Positions 53,017-53,301 of a stretch of DNA of 53,301 bases are shown here, one piece after another. The notes under the pieces were generated by a model, which ran no database searches, was not told the origin of the DNA, and was given only the letters and a program-made list of their open reading frames with translations. The stretch lies in contig CAJTAL010000029.1 in the NCBI GenBank assembly GCA_910574285.1, forward strand, positions 1-53,301, written 5' to 3'. How positions within the stretch are numbered: position 1 is the stretch's first letter; every line of letters begins with the position of its first letter. Origin of the DNA: Lachnospiraceae bacterium. GTDB taxonomy: Bacteria > Bacillota > Clostridia > Lachnospirales > Lachnospiraceae. The translations under genes were made by a program, and so were the position numbers.

Positions 53017-53301
53017 TTGTTACCTACAAATCCCGGCGGCCATGCCGCCTATCAGGATACTTTCGTATCCCAGTTTCTTAAATTTTATCCTGATCCCTTT
53101 GTGCTTCCAAAAAGCACCTGGGATTATATCGTGCAGTTCTGGTATCTCGATCTTTCCCAGACGGATTCTATCATGCGGGAATGTTACTCTGTTTTTGGTC
53201 CGGAACCAAGGCTCCCTTCCTGCATGCTGCGTTCCTATCTGCTTGCTTTGAAACTAAAAGTGTCTTCTATCACTGTCTGGTGCCGCATGCTCAAGGAAAC
53301 T
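53017..53301 (+). CDS. transposase N-terminus, cut by the window end
   Basis: A TTG at 53017 lies 8 nt after GGAGG. The frame is open to the end of the window (95 codons): LLPTNPGGHAAYQDTFVSQF, then DPFVLPKSTWDYIVQFWYLD, and RLPSCMLRSYLLALKLKVSS. The FYPDPFVLP...FWYLDLS opening is typical of an IS transposase group (IS1182/IS5-like) in Clostridia. The DDE domain would lie beyond the window. The GATTGA/TCAATC repeat at 52977-53000 could belong to its left end. Confidence 0.7.
   Translation, partial: MLPTNPGGHAAYQDTFVSQFLKFYPDPFVLPKSTWDYIVQFWYLDLSQTDSIMRECYSVFGPEPRLPSCMLRSYLLALKLKVSSITVWCRMLKET

Overview
The window looks like a chromosomal segment of a gut-type Clostridia, most likely a Lachnospiraceae member. 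This rests on gene style (Rpn/PD-(D/E)XK transposase-like protein, DUF885 protein, MecA-like class B PBP, UmuC-like polymerase with a YolD partner, LoaP-type NusG paralog), strong AGGAGG ribosome sites and frequent GTG/TTG starts. No rRNA, tRNA or CRISPR array was seen. The species is not determined.

Layout. (1) 1-7.4 kb is a decayed mobile region: an unrecognised possibly truncated ORF, an Rpn-family protein, a relaxase C-terminal remnant, an IS66 remnant, a frameshifted IS4-superfamily transposase, an N-terminal transposase fragment, and a truncated, frameshifted IS110 transposase whose non-coding end may hold a relic bridge RNA. (2) 7.4-14.8 kb is ordinary chromosome: DUF885 metalloprotein, Xaa-Pro aminopeptidase, maltose-type O-acetyltransferase, membrane-anchored alpha/beta hydrolase, class B PBP. 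(3) 14.8-20.2 kb is a regulatory module: a tyrosine recombinase flanked by related 25-bp palindromic sites, a putative invertible promoter segment, an SF2 helicase with five helicase-associated repeats, and a LoaP/NusG-like antiterminator with a hairpin-rich leader. (4) 20.4-48.5 kb is a Wzx/Wzy-type surface-polysaccharide locus on the + strand. (5) 48.6-53.3 kb holds a coiled-coil protein, an SOS-type polymerase operon with two LexA-like boxes, an aldo/keto reductase and the start of another transposase.

The polysaccharide locus combines an amino-sugar modification set (DegT aminotransferase, formyltransferase, PIG-L deacetylase), an initiating phosphoglycosyl transferase, glycosyltransferases, an EpsG-type polymerase, a flippase, an FkbH-ACP-GNAT acyl-transfer module, a legionaminic-acid-type nonulosonate pathway (PtmE-like, LegF, LegI, LegG, LegC and a candidate LegB), and a CapE/CapF/CapG set for UDP-L-FucNAc. 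The 24-35 kb part is far more AT-rich than the flanks, and a truncated second nonulosonate synthase sits at the junction before the CapEFG block, so the locus appears to be a mosaic.

The most interesting proposal is that the recombinase flips the roughly 375-bp segment between two near-identical inverted sites (16416-16440 and 16793-16817). In the orientation seen, the best promoter in that segment (TTGACA, 17 bp, TAAGAT) points away from the helicase-LoaP-polysaccharide genes, towards a bidirectional terminator. Inversion would point it at them. LoaP would then carry transcription through the 28-kb locus. This is inference from sequence and has not been tested.
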